DNA of 64,000 nt from Paenibacillus qinlingensis (lineage in GTDB: Bacteria; Bacillota; Bacilli; Paenibacillales; NBRC-103111): NCBI RefSeq assembly GCF_013204845.1, contig NZ_JABMKY010000006.1:1-64000 (forward strand), given 5' to 3'. Below the pieces are notes generated by a model that was given only the letters and a program-made list of their open reading frames with translations, had not been told where the DNA came from and searched no databases. Position numbers and translations under genes: made by a program. Below are positions 45,149-53,647 of this stretch, in pieces; position 1 is the first letter of the stretch, and each line of letters starts with the position of its first letter.

Positions 45149-45232
45149 AACTGGCGGTTTGGCAGCCATAGCTTCGAAGCTTTAGGCCCATAACTTTGCG
45201 CCCTTACCTTTCGATAAGTTTGCCTTTTACAG
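45149..45232 (-). promoter_or_regulatory. Cyclic di-GMP-I (GEMM) riboswitch
   Basis: Read on the minus strand, the aptamer has GGCAAAC, a P2 hairpin capped by GAAA (CTTATC-GAAA-GGTAAG), then GGCGCAAAG, and P3 with the tetraloop-receptor halves CCTAA and TATGG around a UUCG-capped stem, then GGCTGCC. An AACTG/CAGTT pair closes P1. All invariant blocks of the class are present. Whether the ligand turns the terminator on or off cannot be decided by eye. Confidence 0.93.
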
Positions 45233-45259
45233 TTGCTTGCTTATTTACAAATTATGACT

Positions 45260-45288
45260 ATTATAAATTAACAATACATATATGTAAA
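45260..45288 (-). promoter_or_regulatory. Sigma-A promoter of the riboswitch-MCP transcript
   Basis: On the minus strand TTTACA (45288-45283), 17 bases and TATAAT (45265-45260) are near consensus. Transcription would begin about 45250, some 20 bases before the aptamer. The -35 hexamer lies within the palindrome at 45268-45314. Confidence 0.75.
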
Positions 45289-45314
45289 TATAATTTACAT
45301 ATATGTATTGTTAA
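45268..45314. promoter_or_regulatory. 47-bp perfect palindrome, likely operator
   Basis: Two 22-bp arms with no mismatch (45268-45289 and 45293-45314) surround a 3-bp centre. Each arm contains the smaller palindrome ACATATATGT. It covers the -35 and spacer of the promoter for the MCP/NRPS transcript, so a dimeric repressor or activator could act here. Confidence 0.75.
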
Positions 45315-46056
45315 CATAATATGAAATATGCGACTTTCAGGTCGTACTTAAGTATTGTGATATGTCTTGTTTCATAGGTAAATTGAATCAGTCACTTCAA
45401 ATGTAGAAGGGGCACTCGCCAGCGTCGTCCGCTGAGGTTACAGGCTTTATAAGGGCCGCAGTGATGTCTGAACAGAAAAGATCAATCGAAATTCAGACTA
45501 TTCATCACATAAGTAAAACATTTACGTTGGTTATTCAAAAGCGGGGAGAACCACAACAGACTGGTTCCTGGCAAACCGAATTTTATAGATGGCGTAGTTA
45601 CTATTTGACAAAGATACAGTAACAACGCTGTTAATAGACTCATTACCTTTAGTATCCTGTTTACGTAGCGCCTATGATAAAAATACTTTAGGGATATCCG
45701 TTCTATCTTTAAAAACCTGTTTAAAGATAGAGATAATCTTTTCCAGAATGTCGGATTTAATTGTTCTTTGTTCCTTTTGTAGTATCGTTATCTCTATCAA
45801 TTCAATATAATTACTTTTGTCATCAATCTTTATGCGCCATAAACTGTCCGCGTTTTAATAGTTCTTTTTTCGCCTGCGTATTTTACAACTGGTAAGAGAA
45901 TGTAGACTTTGAATATGCTGGGTGCTAGGGCTATAAGATTCATCGGGCTTTTATTCTCAAGACCTTTTATTTTCGGTTTTTCTGACTAAAAGCATCATTA
46001 CCCACATGAACTAGGGTTTGTTAAGTTTCTTCTTATTACCCATTCCAAAATCCTCT
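45315..46056. other. Long intergenic stretch, no supported gene
   Basis: AT-rich, with stops in all frames except a 52-codon frame at 45464-45622 (MSEQKRSIEIQTIHHISKTF at its start) that has a weak AAGG site and no recognised motif. It may be a gene remnant. Nothing else is recognised. Confidence 0.4.
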
Positions 46057-46311
46057 TCATTTTTCCAACGTACTTTTCCAGTTATTTGATATTAAAAGCC
46101 GCACCTGGGCTAGATCGCCAGCACATACTGCCGTTTGTATTTCATATATTCGGTAATAACGCTGTCTATCATGGATTGATACAAGGGCAAGCTGCCCTAA
46201 TACAAATAGCTGCCCTTCGGTCTTATCAGCTGTTAACAGTCCCATTAGGTGATTCACTACAGCCAATTTAGTATATTTGTCGATAAACTGTTGCGTTGCT
46301 CGCTTATTCAT
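46057..46311 (-). CDS. Small hypothetical protein
   Basis: 84 residues from the ATG at 46311, with GAAGGTGG about eight bases upstream. It is helical and soluble, starting MNKRATQQFIDKYTKLAVVN and ending LISNNWKSTLEK. No family is recognised. It lies in a gene-poor, partly decayed region, so it may be a real orphan or a remnant. Confidence 0.4.
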   Translation of the reverse strand: MNKRATQQFIDKYTKLAVVNHLMGLLTADKTEGQLFVLGQLALVSIHDRQRYYRIYEIQTAVCAGDLAQVRLLISNNWKSTLEK

Positions 46312-46608
46312 TCTCGGCCACCTTCTCACCACACATTAATGCCTCTGTTGTGGACTTCATCACTTCTTTACTATTTTATTATATTTATATTAATGCTTTA
46401 GGATGAAAATTTCTACGATACTTATAGTCCACATGAACTATTTTAACGGCACGCATAGTTAACGAGATCTATTTTAAAGCAATTCAGAACTTAATTTTCA
46501 TCAATTTATTCACCGATTAGACACCTTTTGAGGTTATACATGTGTATTTGAGTAAGTTCTTGTTAATCTAATATGTCATCAACTCTCCTCCAAGGAGTGG
46601 TCATTAAA

Positions 46609-47155
46609 ATGCTGCAAACCATTGTGTCCGATCATATGCACAGTCTGGAATCCATACTAAGATACATAAAATGGAATGCCCGGCCGATGAAGCACTAACT
46701 CGCCGAGTCGAAGAATAGCTGGGCTTTCTTCTTCTCGACGATCTCCGTTCTCTTTATCTCCTGCATAATGGCAAGCTTACGAAGAGCCTCGGATTGATCT
46801 TAGGGATAGAATTCATGCCTTTAGAGGAATTGTTACGGCAATAGAAGACCTGGAAAGAGATCGAGGAGAAGTATCAGGATGAATTCGACCATTATACAGT
46901 TCCCTTCGGTTCGATAAAGGAGCAGTATATCAACCTGCGTTGGTTACCTATTGCCCATAATGGTAGTGTTAATCATTTGGGAGTGATCTAGATCCTGATT
47001 GGAGTGGGAGCGTTGGACAAATCATTAGCTTTGGCCGTGATGAATAGTACAAGTATGACGTTGCAGCGTCGCCCCCTAATTTTCTACGTATCATGCTGCA
47101 GTCTCTCCATAATGGCGAATATACGATCCACTACGAGGATCATTTTACATGGTAA
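46609..47155 (+). pseudogene. SMI1/KNR4-family protein gene, broken
   Basis: AAGGAG lies before the ATG. Frames join to a single protein: MLQTIVSDHMHSLESILRYI to WNARP. After a frameshift near 46685 it reads ADEALTRRVEE, with TAG (46716), LGFLLLDDLRSLYLLHNGKL, then LLRQ with TAG (46842), then KTWKEIEEKYQDEFDHYTVP and NLRWLPIAHNGSVNHLGV. After another frameshift near 46987 it reads DLDPDWSGSVGQIISFGRDE, TAG (47045) and YKYDVAAS to the end. LPIAHNG...DPDWSGSVGQIISFG is the SMI1/KNR4 signature. Many such proteins are immunity partners of contact-dependent toxins. No toxin gene lies here. Confidence 0.8.
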
Positions 47156-47428
47156 CGGTGTTCTTAAGACAATTTCAAGTAGTAATTTCCCAGGGAAAGA
47201 AGTTATTAATGTTGTGAGTTGAGGTTGTTTGCAATTTACTATCTTTTTACTTGTATACTTCTTCAAGAAGCAAAGAGTTTCCTAAATCAATCAAAAACAA
47301 AGAACCATTTATAGTTTTATGAACATCAACCGATATAAGGTATTAAATATGGTCTTTTTCGTTCCACAATATAGGGCCCTAGATTGAATTTAGTTGAGCT
47401 ATAACCTAACAAATAGAGATTCGGGAAG

Positions 47429-48175
47429 GTGATTATCATAACAGCTTTTATAGTCAACGGAGACAACCTATTTAAGTTAGCGCAAAGAAGATATGGTGAT
47501 TCGGTCGAAAATTTTAATAATGTTATTTCATTAATTGACCAGCAAATTTCGGAATCTGCTATTCAATTTAGCAATGTACTACAAGCCCAATTGGATGCAA
47601 GTAACGCCTTCACAGAGGTAAAGAGTGAAGCAAGGCATATTCAGATCCCACCTACCGATACAAAGTTATCCTCCGAGAGTTTATCAATCCCATTTAAGGG
47701 TAAGAGCACAACCTCCATGCCAGTCTTTAGTCCAAGCAGTTCAAATACTGGTATTGTTGCTCAGTCGAACTATACACCTACCTCTGCTTCCGTCACAGAA
47801 GATTCCAAAACTCAGAAAACGGACCTTAAAGATAAGTTAACAGTTGAAACAAAAACAGATACCCGTGCAAAAGATGCTGATTCTACTGTAAACAATCTTT
47901 ATTCTTTCCTTACGGGGAAAAAGACCCCGAGCAAGGAGGACAGGGATAAAGTCGACTCGATACTGAACATCTTACAAGATGGGTCGCTCTATATGCAACC
48001 CAATGTGCTTTCAAGTCTTCAAGGTACAGCAAACAGTAAGGCTGCGAGTGGAAAGTCGCCATCCACATCTGATCTCTTAAATAGAGGATCGTACTTACAG
48101 ACTCTTCTTTCAACAATGTATGGGAATTCCGCAGTAACCGACCAAAGAACATTTGATGTAGATCTTAAACGCTAA
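47429..48175 (+). CDS. Hypothetical protein, S/T/K-rich
   Basis: 248 residues from a GTG at 47429. The only ribosome-like sequence (GGGAAGG) is just before or within this codon, so an unusual start a few codons on (ATT or ATA) is possible. The N-terminus MIIITAFIVNGDNLFKLAQR is mildly hydrophobic, then helical. Residues ~70-165 are low-complexity S/T/K/D. The C-terminal ~80 residues are helical, with NLYSFLTGKKTPSKEDRDKV. No membrane segment or family is recognised. A terminator follows at 48318-48357. Codon use looks coding, with no breaks, in a region full of pseudogenes. Confidence 0.5.
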   Translation: MIIITAFIVNGDNLFKLAQRRYGDSVENFNNVISLIDQQISESAIQFSNVLQAQLDASNAFTEVKSEARHIQIPPTDTKLSSESLSIPFKGKSTTSMPVFSPSSSNTGIVAQSNYTPTSASVTEDSKTQKTDLKDKLTVETKTDTRAKDADSTVNNLYSFLTGKKTPSKEDRDKVDSILNILQDGSLYMQPNVLSSLQGTANSKAASGKSPSTSDLLNRGSYLQTLLSTMYGNSAVTDQRTFDVDLKR

Positions 48176-48317
48176 TTCTGTATTTTAAAGTTCAGAAATC
48201 TTAATTGTTGGTATTGAGACCGAAAGAAGCATGTCATTAGTGATTACATCCTACGTCAATCATTTATAAATGGATGTGCGCTTAGCTAGAAATCTAGTAG
48301 AAAACACCTATTTTATG

Positions 48318-48357
48318 AAAAGGCATGTGTGGGTTAGCACTTGTCCCATGCCTTTTT
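48318..48357 (+). terminator. Terminator
   Basis: AAAGGCATG pairs with CATGCCTTTTT across a 19-base loop with inner pairing. Confidence 0.75.
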
Positions 48358-48437
48358 CAAAGTGGCAAGTCTAAAAATTGGGGAGGAGCTCGATGAGGAT
48401 CTGGTAGAAAGGATGGTCCCAAGAAACAAAAATATAA

Positions 48438-48596
48438 GTGAGTATTATTGTTTTACTAACTGACGCGCAATGGACAGCACTTGAAAAAGAAGCAGAAGTA
48501 GAGAATAGCAAAATGGCGTCAGTTATGACTAAGCAAATAGAAATATTGACAAATGAAATAATAGTGAAACATAGGTTTAATGAACCGAAAAACTAA
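48438..48596 (+). CDS. Possible small ORF (52 residues)
   Basis: It opens with GTG and reads SIIVLLTDAQWTALEKEAEV and on through an acidic, helical peptide. There is no ribosome site. A terminator follows 16 bp after the stop, which hints at a real transcript. No family is recognised. Confidence 0.25.
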   Translation: MSIIVLLTDAQWTALEKEAEVENSKMASVMTKQIEILTNEIIVKHRFNEPKN

Positions 48597-48611
48597 GACC
48601 ATATAGATGAT

Positions 48612-48650
48612 AAAAGCGAGTAGACCTTCAGGTTTACTCGCTTTTATTTT
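48612..48650 (+). terminator. Terminator
   Basis: AAAAGCGAGTAgACCT pairs with AGGTtTACTCGCTTTT around TC, followed by ATTTTC. Confidence 0.8.
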
Positions 48651-49433
48651 CAGAATCAAGTGATGAGAATGAATTCTTTTCAGCAGGAACGTTTTTACTG
48701 AAGATCAGCTTAATGTGATGGAATGTACAGTTGATACAGAAAATATGAGTTCTGTTATTGCCTACAACTATTAAAAATTTCTTGAAGCTGCGTCAAGTAA
48801 TTCAGTGAATATGAAAATTAGAGTTTGCAGCGGATTTCCCACTCGGATCGTCTAATAAGGTGAAGGTGGTGATTACGTGAAGCAGGCCGGCAGTCGACAT
48901 AAGGAGGAATGGATGCGCATCTAGGCTACCAGAAGCATGATATGCTGGGTAAGCAGACCACCAATAGCCGTTATGTACTATTATTTCTCTGCATCGTTGT
49001 GTCTCTGGGGTGTAATGTTGGTGGTTTTGTGCTTTATCTGATGACACAAATTCCTATCAATCTCTCACTCATTTAAAACCCATCACGGGTCTTCTTAACT
49101 GTGCGCCCAGCATGGTTCTTACTACCGAAGGCATACGAGAGTAAATGGAGCAGTTAGATGGAGAGGAAGATAGCATTCTTACCTGAGGAGATCTGTACGG
49201 AACGTAAAGTTTACTTTGTGAAATTGTTGTAATTTGGCTTTTTCACCTTAAATCACCACTTTAATACAATTATTGGGCAAAACGATATCAAACACTTTAC
49301 AGCAACATAATATGTTTCCACTTTCTTATTTAGTTGGAAAAACTCCGTTACTATACTTGCAGGAGATTTAGTTAAAAGTAGCCCGATAGAATATTCTAAA
49401 ACGCTTATAACTAAGTAGGGAGGAGAGAAGACA
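48651..49433. other. Gene-poor stretch with a short membrane-like ORF
   Basis: The only frame of note is 48909-49076 (55 residues): MDAHLGYQKHDMLGKQTTNS, then one hydrophobic helix, YVLLFLCIVVSLGCNVGGFV, and LYLMTQIPINL. AAGGAGG lies only one base before its ATG. It resembles the first helix of a transporter S-component and may be a remnant. Nothing else is seen. Confidence 0.3.
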
Positions 49434-49520
49434 ATGAAGACGATTCATCGTGGTGATCACTCGTTCATTTTCAGAAGCGGGGAAGCTTGGAATGAAATAA
49501 AGAACTGTCGAAAATCTTAA
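49434..49520 (+). CDS. Very small ORF with a strong ribosome site (28 residues)
   Basis: AGGGAGGAGAG lies six bases before the ATG, one of the best sites in the window. The peptide MKTIHRGDHSFIFRSGEAWN plus eight residues is basic and soluble. It ends 84 bp before the polysaccharide deacetylase gene and could be a leader peptide, a micro-protein or the front of a lost gene. Confidence 0.4.
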   Translation: MKTIHRGDHSFIFRSGEAWNEIKNCRKS

Positions 49521-49604
49521 CAGTGACAACAACTTTTTAATGACATCTTTCGTCAAATATATACAAAATCTTTTCAGCTAAACTGACGAAGGAAGGTCCT
49601 TACA

Positions 49605-50537
49605 ATGATTGTTCGATTTGCAATGGAAAGAAAGCAATATTTACTGCTTGGTATTGTTTTCTCAGGTGTGGTTGGTATGACATTTCTTAATTATACAGTG
49701 ACCGGCCAAGTGCTTCCAATCCCGCTCATGGCCAAAACGATAATGCCCGAGGCGGGCACGCCTCAAATCCAGCAAGAGACCAAACCCGCAAGTCAAGAAC
49801 AAGGCAAGCATCAGGAAAGGAATCCATTGCCCTCTCCGAAAGTAGAGTCTGCCGAACACACTGAGCAGCTTTCTTCGGCAGCAGCGAAACTTGGTCTAGG
49901 TTCCCAATCAAGCACTAGTCAGACAAAGAGCACGGTAGGCCGCAAAAAAATTGCCTTATCCTTCGACGACGGACCCGATCATAAGTATACGCCTCAAGTT
50001 TTAGATATTCTAAAAAAGAGCGGTATAAAAGCGACTTTTTTTGTTGTCGGTGATCAGGTTAGAAAATACCCTGACGTGCTTCGCCGCATCTATGCAGAGG
50101 GTCATGCGATAGGGAACCATACGTGGGATCACGCAGACTTAAGCAAACTCTCTATCCATCGGGTTAATGAGGAAATTAAACGAACTGACGATTACGTCAA
50201 GCAAATTCTCGGTGTTCCGCCCAGCATGGTCAGAGCTCCTTATGGTGCCGTGACATCTGCGATTAAAAGAGAGGTCGAATTGACCGGACGCCCCTTAGTA
50301 AGCTGGGATGTTGATCCCAAGGACTGGGCGGGAACTTCGTCCTCTAATATCCTGCAAAATATCCAAATGAATGCCAAAGCAGGCAGTATCATTCTCTTAC
50401 ATAGCTTTGGGGGGAAACAAGGCAAACTAGACAATACAATTGAAGCACTTCCAAAAATTATTACGTTTCTGCAAAAGAATGACTTTCAGCTCATGACGGT
50501 CCCTGAGATGAATTTCGGAGTGAAGGGGACACCATGA
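49605..50537 (+). CDS. Polysaccharide deacetylase (NodB domain)
   Basis: 310 residues, with GGAAGG about nine bases before the ATG. An N-terminal membrane anchor (~9-30) and a Q/E/P/S-rich linker to ~110 precede a full NodB domain. Motifs: 1 ALSFDDGPD (catalytic Asp pair), 2 HTWDHADLS (metal His), 3 RAPYG, 4 SWDVDPKDW, 5 IILLHS. It would remove acetyl groups from peptidoglycan or chitin-like polymer outside the cell, with a metal ion. It is monocistronic, in a gene-poor region. Confidence 0.92.
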   Translation: MIVRFAMERKQYLLLGIVFSGVVGMTFLNYTVTGQVLPIPLMAKTIMPEAGTPQIQQETKPASQEQGKHQERNPLPSPKVESAEHTEQLSSAAAKLGLGSQSSTSQTKSTVGRKKIALSFDDGPDHKYTPQVLDILKKSGIKATFFVVGDQVRKYPDVLRRIYAEGHAIGNHTWDHADLSKLSIHRVNEEIKRTDDYVKQILGVPPSMVRAPYGAVTSAIKREVELTGRPLVSWDVDPKDWAGTSSSNILQNIQMNAKAGSIILLHSFGGKQGKLDNTIEALPKIITFLQKNDFQLMTVPEMNFGVKGTP

Positions 50538-51353
50538 TCAGCAATGGATTTAGAATAGGAGGCTTTACACCAGAAAATATATATGAAAATACTTTTAACG
50601 TTATGGCTGGTATGTAAGCTTGATGGTGGTTATTGGTTCATACCTAGAAGTAATCTCTATATATTTTGAATCAAATTCTGTCTGAACATTTACAGTGAAA
50701 TATTATACTTTAAGTATTGAGTCGTAAATTAGAACATCATAACCGCCACGTCTAGCGCATTCTTTACTTTATATTTGGCGGTTATTTAACGTGGAATTAT
50801 TGAGTGTGTCAGGTCCATATCTGAAAGTTATAGTCCTAGAGTCTCTCTATTTTCTAGTGTAATCTTGATGATCTATCATCGCTATGATGCTAATATGAGT
50901 AATTAATGAAAATGATACTCATAGTCCGTCGACTCTGTGTAGCGTGTAGCATATGATTGATGTATACCGTTTGACCAGAAGGACATTTCTAAAAAACTAC
51001 AACTTTGATTAAATATGTCACAAGAAACACTTTATTTTTAGTTGGTGATCAATTTTGGGGTTACTTCCCAATTAAGTAATAAAGATGTGTCGTTTCGATT
51101 TTAGGGGGATATCGTTTCTTATCCATAATTGCAAGATGATAACAAAGGACATCCCATTAGGTTCCAGCATGAAGTTATAGCGGTAGTGGAGCGTTTAAAC
51201 TGTGGTTTCTGCCGAATTGCGAGCAAGTCATCGTGCTTTATAATTCAATTGTAATTTCAGAAGCGCTGTTATATTGAGGATAGCTGTTGTCGACTGAAGT
51301 CGTGGATGATTTAATACATTTACTCAAACAGTATCTAACATACAACAAATAAC
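50538..51353. other. Intergenic stretch with one long hairpin
   Basis: No gene is supported. A perfect 10-bp inverted repeat, ATAACCGCCA (50739-50748) with TGGCGGTTAT (50776-50785), has a 27-base loop and is followed by TTAAC; it may end the deacetylase transcript weakly. The remainder is AT-rich with frequent stops. Confidence 0.4.
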
Positions 51354-51410
51354 TTGTTAGTGCATACTGTGTCTGGCAAGTTCTTAATTTATTGTGAGGA
51401 GGAATTGAAT

Positions 51411-51896
51411 ATGTCTGTTGAAGTTCACGGATCGGCTGTTAAAAGTGTTATTGAGGGTTGTGGTGTATTTCAGAAAAGGGTTAGGACACTTCTTGCAGAA
51501 AAAGGAATAGCTGAATTGGATGTACAAGCATGGTACTCACTTGACGATGTGATTACTGTAATTACAGATCTTTCTGCTTCTGTGGGGAGCAACTTACTGC
51601 TTGAAATTGGTAAATATATTCCTAAAAACTCGGTTTTTCCTCCGGAAATTGATAGTTTCGAGAAAGCGGTTGTCCTGTTGGATATAGCTTACAAAATGAA
51701 TCATCGTAACGGAAACTATGGTGAATACAAATGTATTCAAGAAGATCCACAAACCCTTCGGTTTATTTGTAATGTTCCTTACCCTGCTATGGTTAATTTG
51801 GGCATTTTGCGTGGTTTCGCTCGTAAATTCCAATCGTTGGCTATCATCGAGGAAGTCAATATGAATGGCGGCGGTGAGTTTGTTGTTAAACTGTAG
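51411..51896 (+). CDS. Putative soluble sensor protein paired with an MCP
   Basis: 161 residues from the ATG at 51411, where GAGGAGG lies nine bases upstream; the frame extends to 51354 without a site. It has two parts: a helical half (KSVIEGCGVFQKRVRTLLAE and SVGSNLLLEIGKYIP) and a beta-rich half (NYGEYKCIQEDPQTLRFICN, VPYPAMVNLGILRGFARKF). The layout recalls small ligand-binding domains of the V4R or heme-NO-binding sort, but no specific family can be claimed. It ends 30 bp before a soluble MCP, so it may be that receptor's sensing partner. Confidence 0.6.
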   Translation: MSVEVHGSAVKSVIEGCGVFQKRVRTLLAEKGIAELDVQAWYSLDDVITVITDLSASVGSNLLLEIGKYIPKNSVFPPEIDSFEKAVVLLDIAYKMNHRNGNYGEYKCIQEDPQTLRFICNVPYPAMVNLGILRGFARKFQSLAIIEEVNMNGGGEFVVKL

Positions 51897-51926
51897 CTTA
51901 AAACTAAGACAGGGGACTGAATAGAA

Positions 51927-53036
51927 GTGAACGAAAAAATAAAAGCCTTAAATTTTCTAAAAGCTCTTAAGAGAAGTTGCCTATTCTTAATAGGAAAACG
52001 GCATATCGATGATTTGAACAATGTGTCTCCCAAAAACGATGCTATTCTGTCCTCACAAACTGAAACAACAGCTGATGCCTCTGAACATTTAGATCGTGCA
52101 CATCGCTTAGCGATTATGGAACTAGTTGATTCAACAGATCAAATCGCTTCTTACTCTGACGAGCTCTCGGCAACAACTACCGAGAGTACACGAGGTATGT
52201 CAGCTATAAAAGTCAGCACCGAGCAAATTTCTCAAGGAAGTATGCAAATTGCTACATTTAGTGAGGAAAGTACACGTTCTATGGAAGAAATGGCTCAAGG
52301 AATTTCCAGAATAGCCGAAGCTTCTGCTATTGTTTATGAAGCGTCCTTGCAATCTGCTGAAGAAGCGGAAAAAGGCAACATCTCTTTGCAAAGCGTGATG
52401 ATTCAAATGGATTTCATTACTGAATCAGTAAATGAATCCGATAAGCTCATTCAATCTTTGGGCGAGAGTTCGAACAAGATACGTGAAATTATTGAGTTTA
52501 TTTCTGGGATTGCATCGCAAACAAACTTGCTTTCCCTGAATGCTGCTATTGAGGCTGCACGAGCTGGCGAACATGGTAGAGGATTTGCTGTAGTTGCTGG
52601 AGAAGTCAAGAAGCTCGCAGAACAGTCATCGAAGGCTGCTAAACAAATCAATCATATTCTTGAAGACATTCGAAATAAAAATGAGCAGTCTATAAGAGCC
52701 ATGATGGATGTTCGTAAAGAAGTAAGCACAGGTGTGCAAAAGGTAACTGAAACGAGCGACGCCTTCGAAAAAATTCTTTTCAGCGCCAGACATGTCACCG
52801 AACAAATCCACGATGTTTCTGCAGTCGCGGAGGAGCTATCTGCAAGTTCAGAAGAAATCGCCGCATCTGTCGCAGAGATGAATCATGTCTCCCAAACAAC
52901 AGCTCATAATGTTGGAACCGTTTTAAACTCAACAGAAGAGCAGCTTGGTTCAATTGAAGAGATTGCCGCTCTAGGAGAGTATTTGAACCAATTAAATCAA
53001 GATTTACGCGAAAAGCTGTCAAAATTTTTGAAATAG
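51927..53036 (+). CDS. Soluble methyl-accepting chemotaxis protein
   Basis: 369 residues from a GTG start, with AGGGGAC upstream. There is no membrane helix and almost no N-terminal sensor: ~70 residues precede the coiled-coil. The signalling tip reads [20 protein letters not shown] and [20 protein letters not shown], fully conserved. Without a sensing domain it should depend on a partner, most simply the product of the gene immediately upstream. A weak hairpin (53044-53088) follows. Confidence 0.88.
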   Translation: MNEKIKALNFLKALKRSCLFLIGKRHIDDLNNVSPKNDAILSSQTETTADASEHLDRAHRLAIMELVDSTDQIASYSDELSATTTESTRGMSAIKVSTEQISQGSMQIATFSEESTRSMEEMAQGISRIAEASAIVYEASLQSAEEAEKGNISLQSVMIQMDFITESVNESDKLIQSLGESSNKIREIIEFISGIASQTNLLSLNAAIEAARAGEHGRGFAVVAGEVKKLAEQSSKAAKQINHILEDIRNKNEQSIRAMMDVRKEVSTGVQKVTETSDAFEKILFSARHVTEQIHDVSAVAEELSASSEEIAASVAEMNHVSQTTAHNVGTVLNSTEEQLGSIEEIAALGEYLNQLNQDLREKLSKFLK

Positions 53037-53647
53037 GATAAAGGGGCCGTCCCATAAATAGATAATCTACTTGGGGGACAGCACGTGTTTACAATGCCTA
53101 ACTTTAGCTCGACCTCATAGCAAAAATCTACGAAATCCTCGTTTTTTAGATCCCCTAACAAGCTCGCGACCTTGATCATACGTTAAATTGAAAGTGCAAA
53201 AATTTCGTCGTTTCTGAATACTCATATGTATGATGTTTGAATTTACTTGAAAACGCTTTAATAAGGTGGTGGCACTATCAATTCTCTGGGTTTGGATTTG
53301 TTTGAGATAGAATATGTATTCGTGTTTTTGGGTAAGTTTCTCGGAATTTGATGAAAAACTGTTCATTTAGCTGATAATGTGATGCAAGGTAAAGATTCGG
53401 CTTATTTAAATCTATCAATAATGTTTGTTTTTATCCTAGTGTAAAAAAATAAGTATGAATTATAGCTATATATTTAGATGTATATTTGAATTGTAGGTGA
53501 ATGTTTTGCAGATATATAATGTAGTAAAAGCTTGGGAATTGATAGCTTTAAGCAAATTCTCTATATTGCAACTCAAGCCATTTAAGAAGAAATATTGAGA
53601 TCAGTGAGAATACAGGAGAACCAATTACTCTAGAGTGGGAGATATCA
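53037..53647. other. Intergenic stretch with a candidate cre site
   Basis: No gene is supported. TTGAAAACGCTTTAAT at 53247-53262 matches the cre consensus WTGNAANCGNWNNCAW at all but one base and lies about 390 bp before the CehA-type gene. A minus-strand open frame at 53115-53366 has no ribosome site and no motif. Confidence 0.35.

Noticed and set aside
39304..47155. Amber-codon recoding in the three pseudogenes
   Set aside because: Two of the three also carry frameshifts and all lack ends or core motifs, and normal genes here end in TAG (for example the MCP at 53036).
53115..53366. Minus-strand 83-codon frame before the CehA gene
   Set aside because: No ribosome site, no motif, in AT-rich intergenic DNA.
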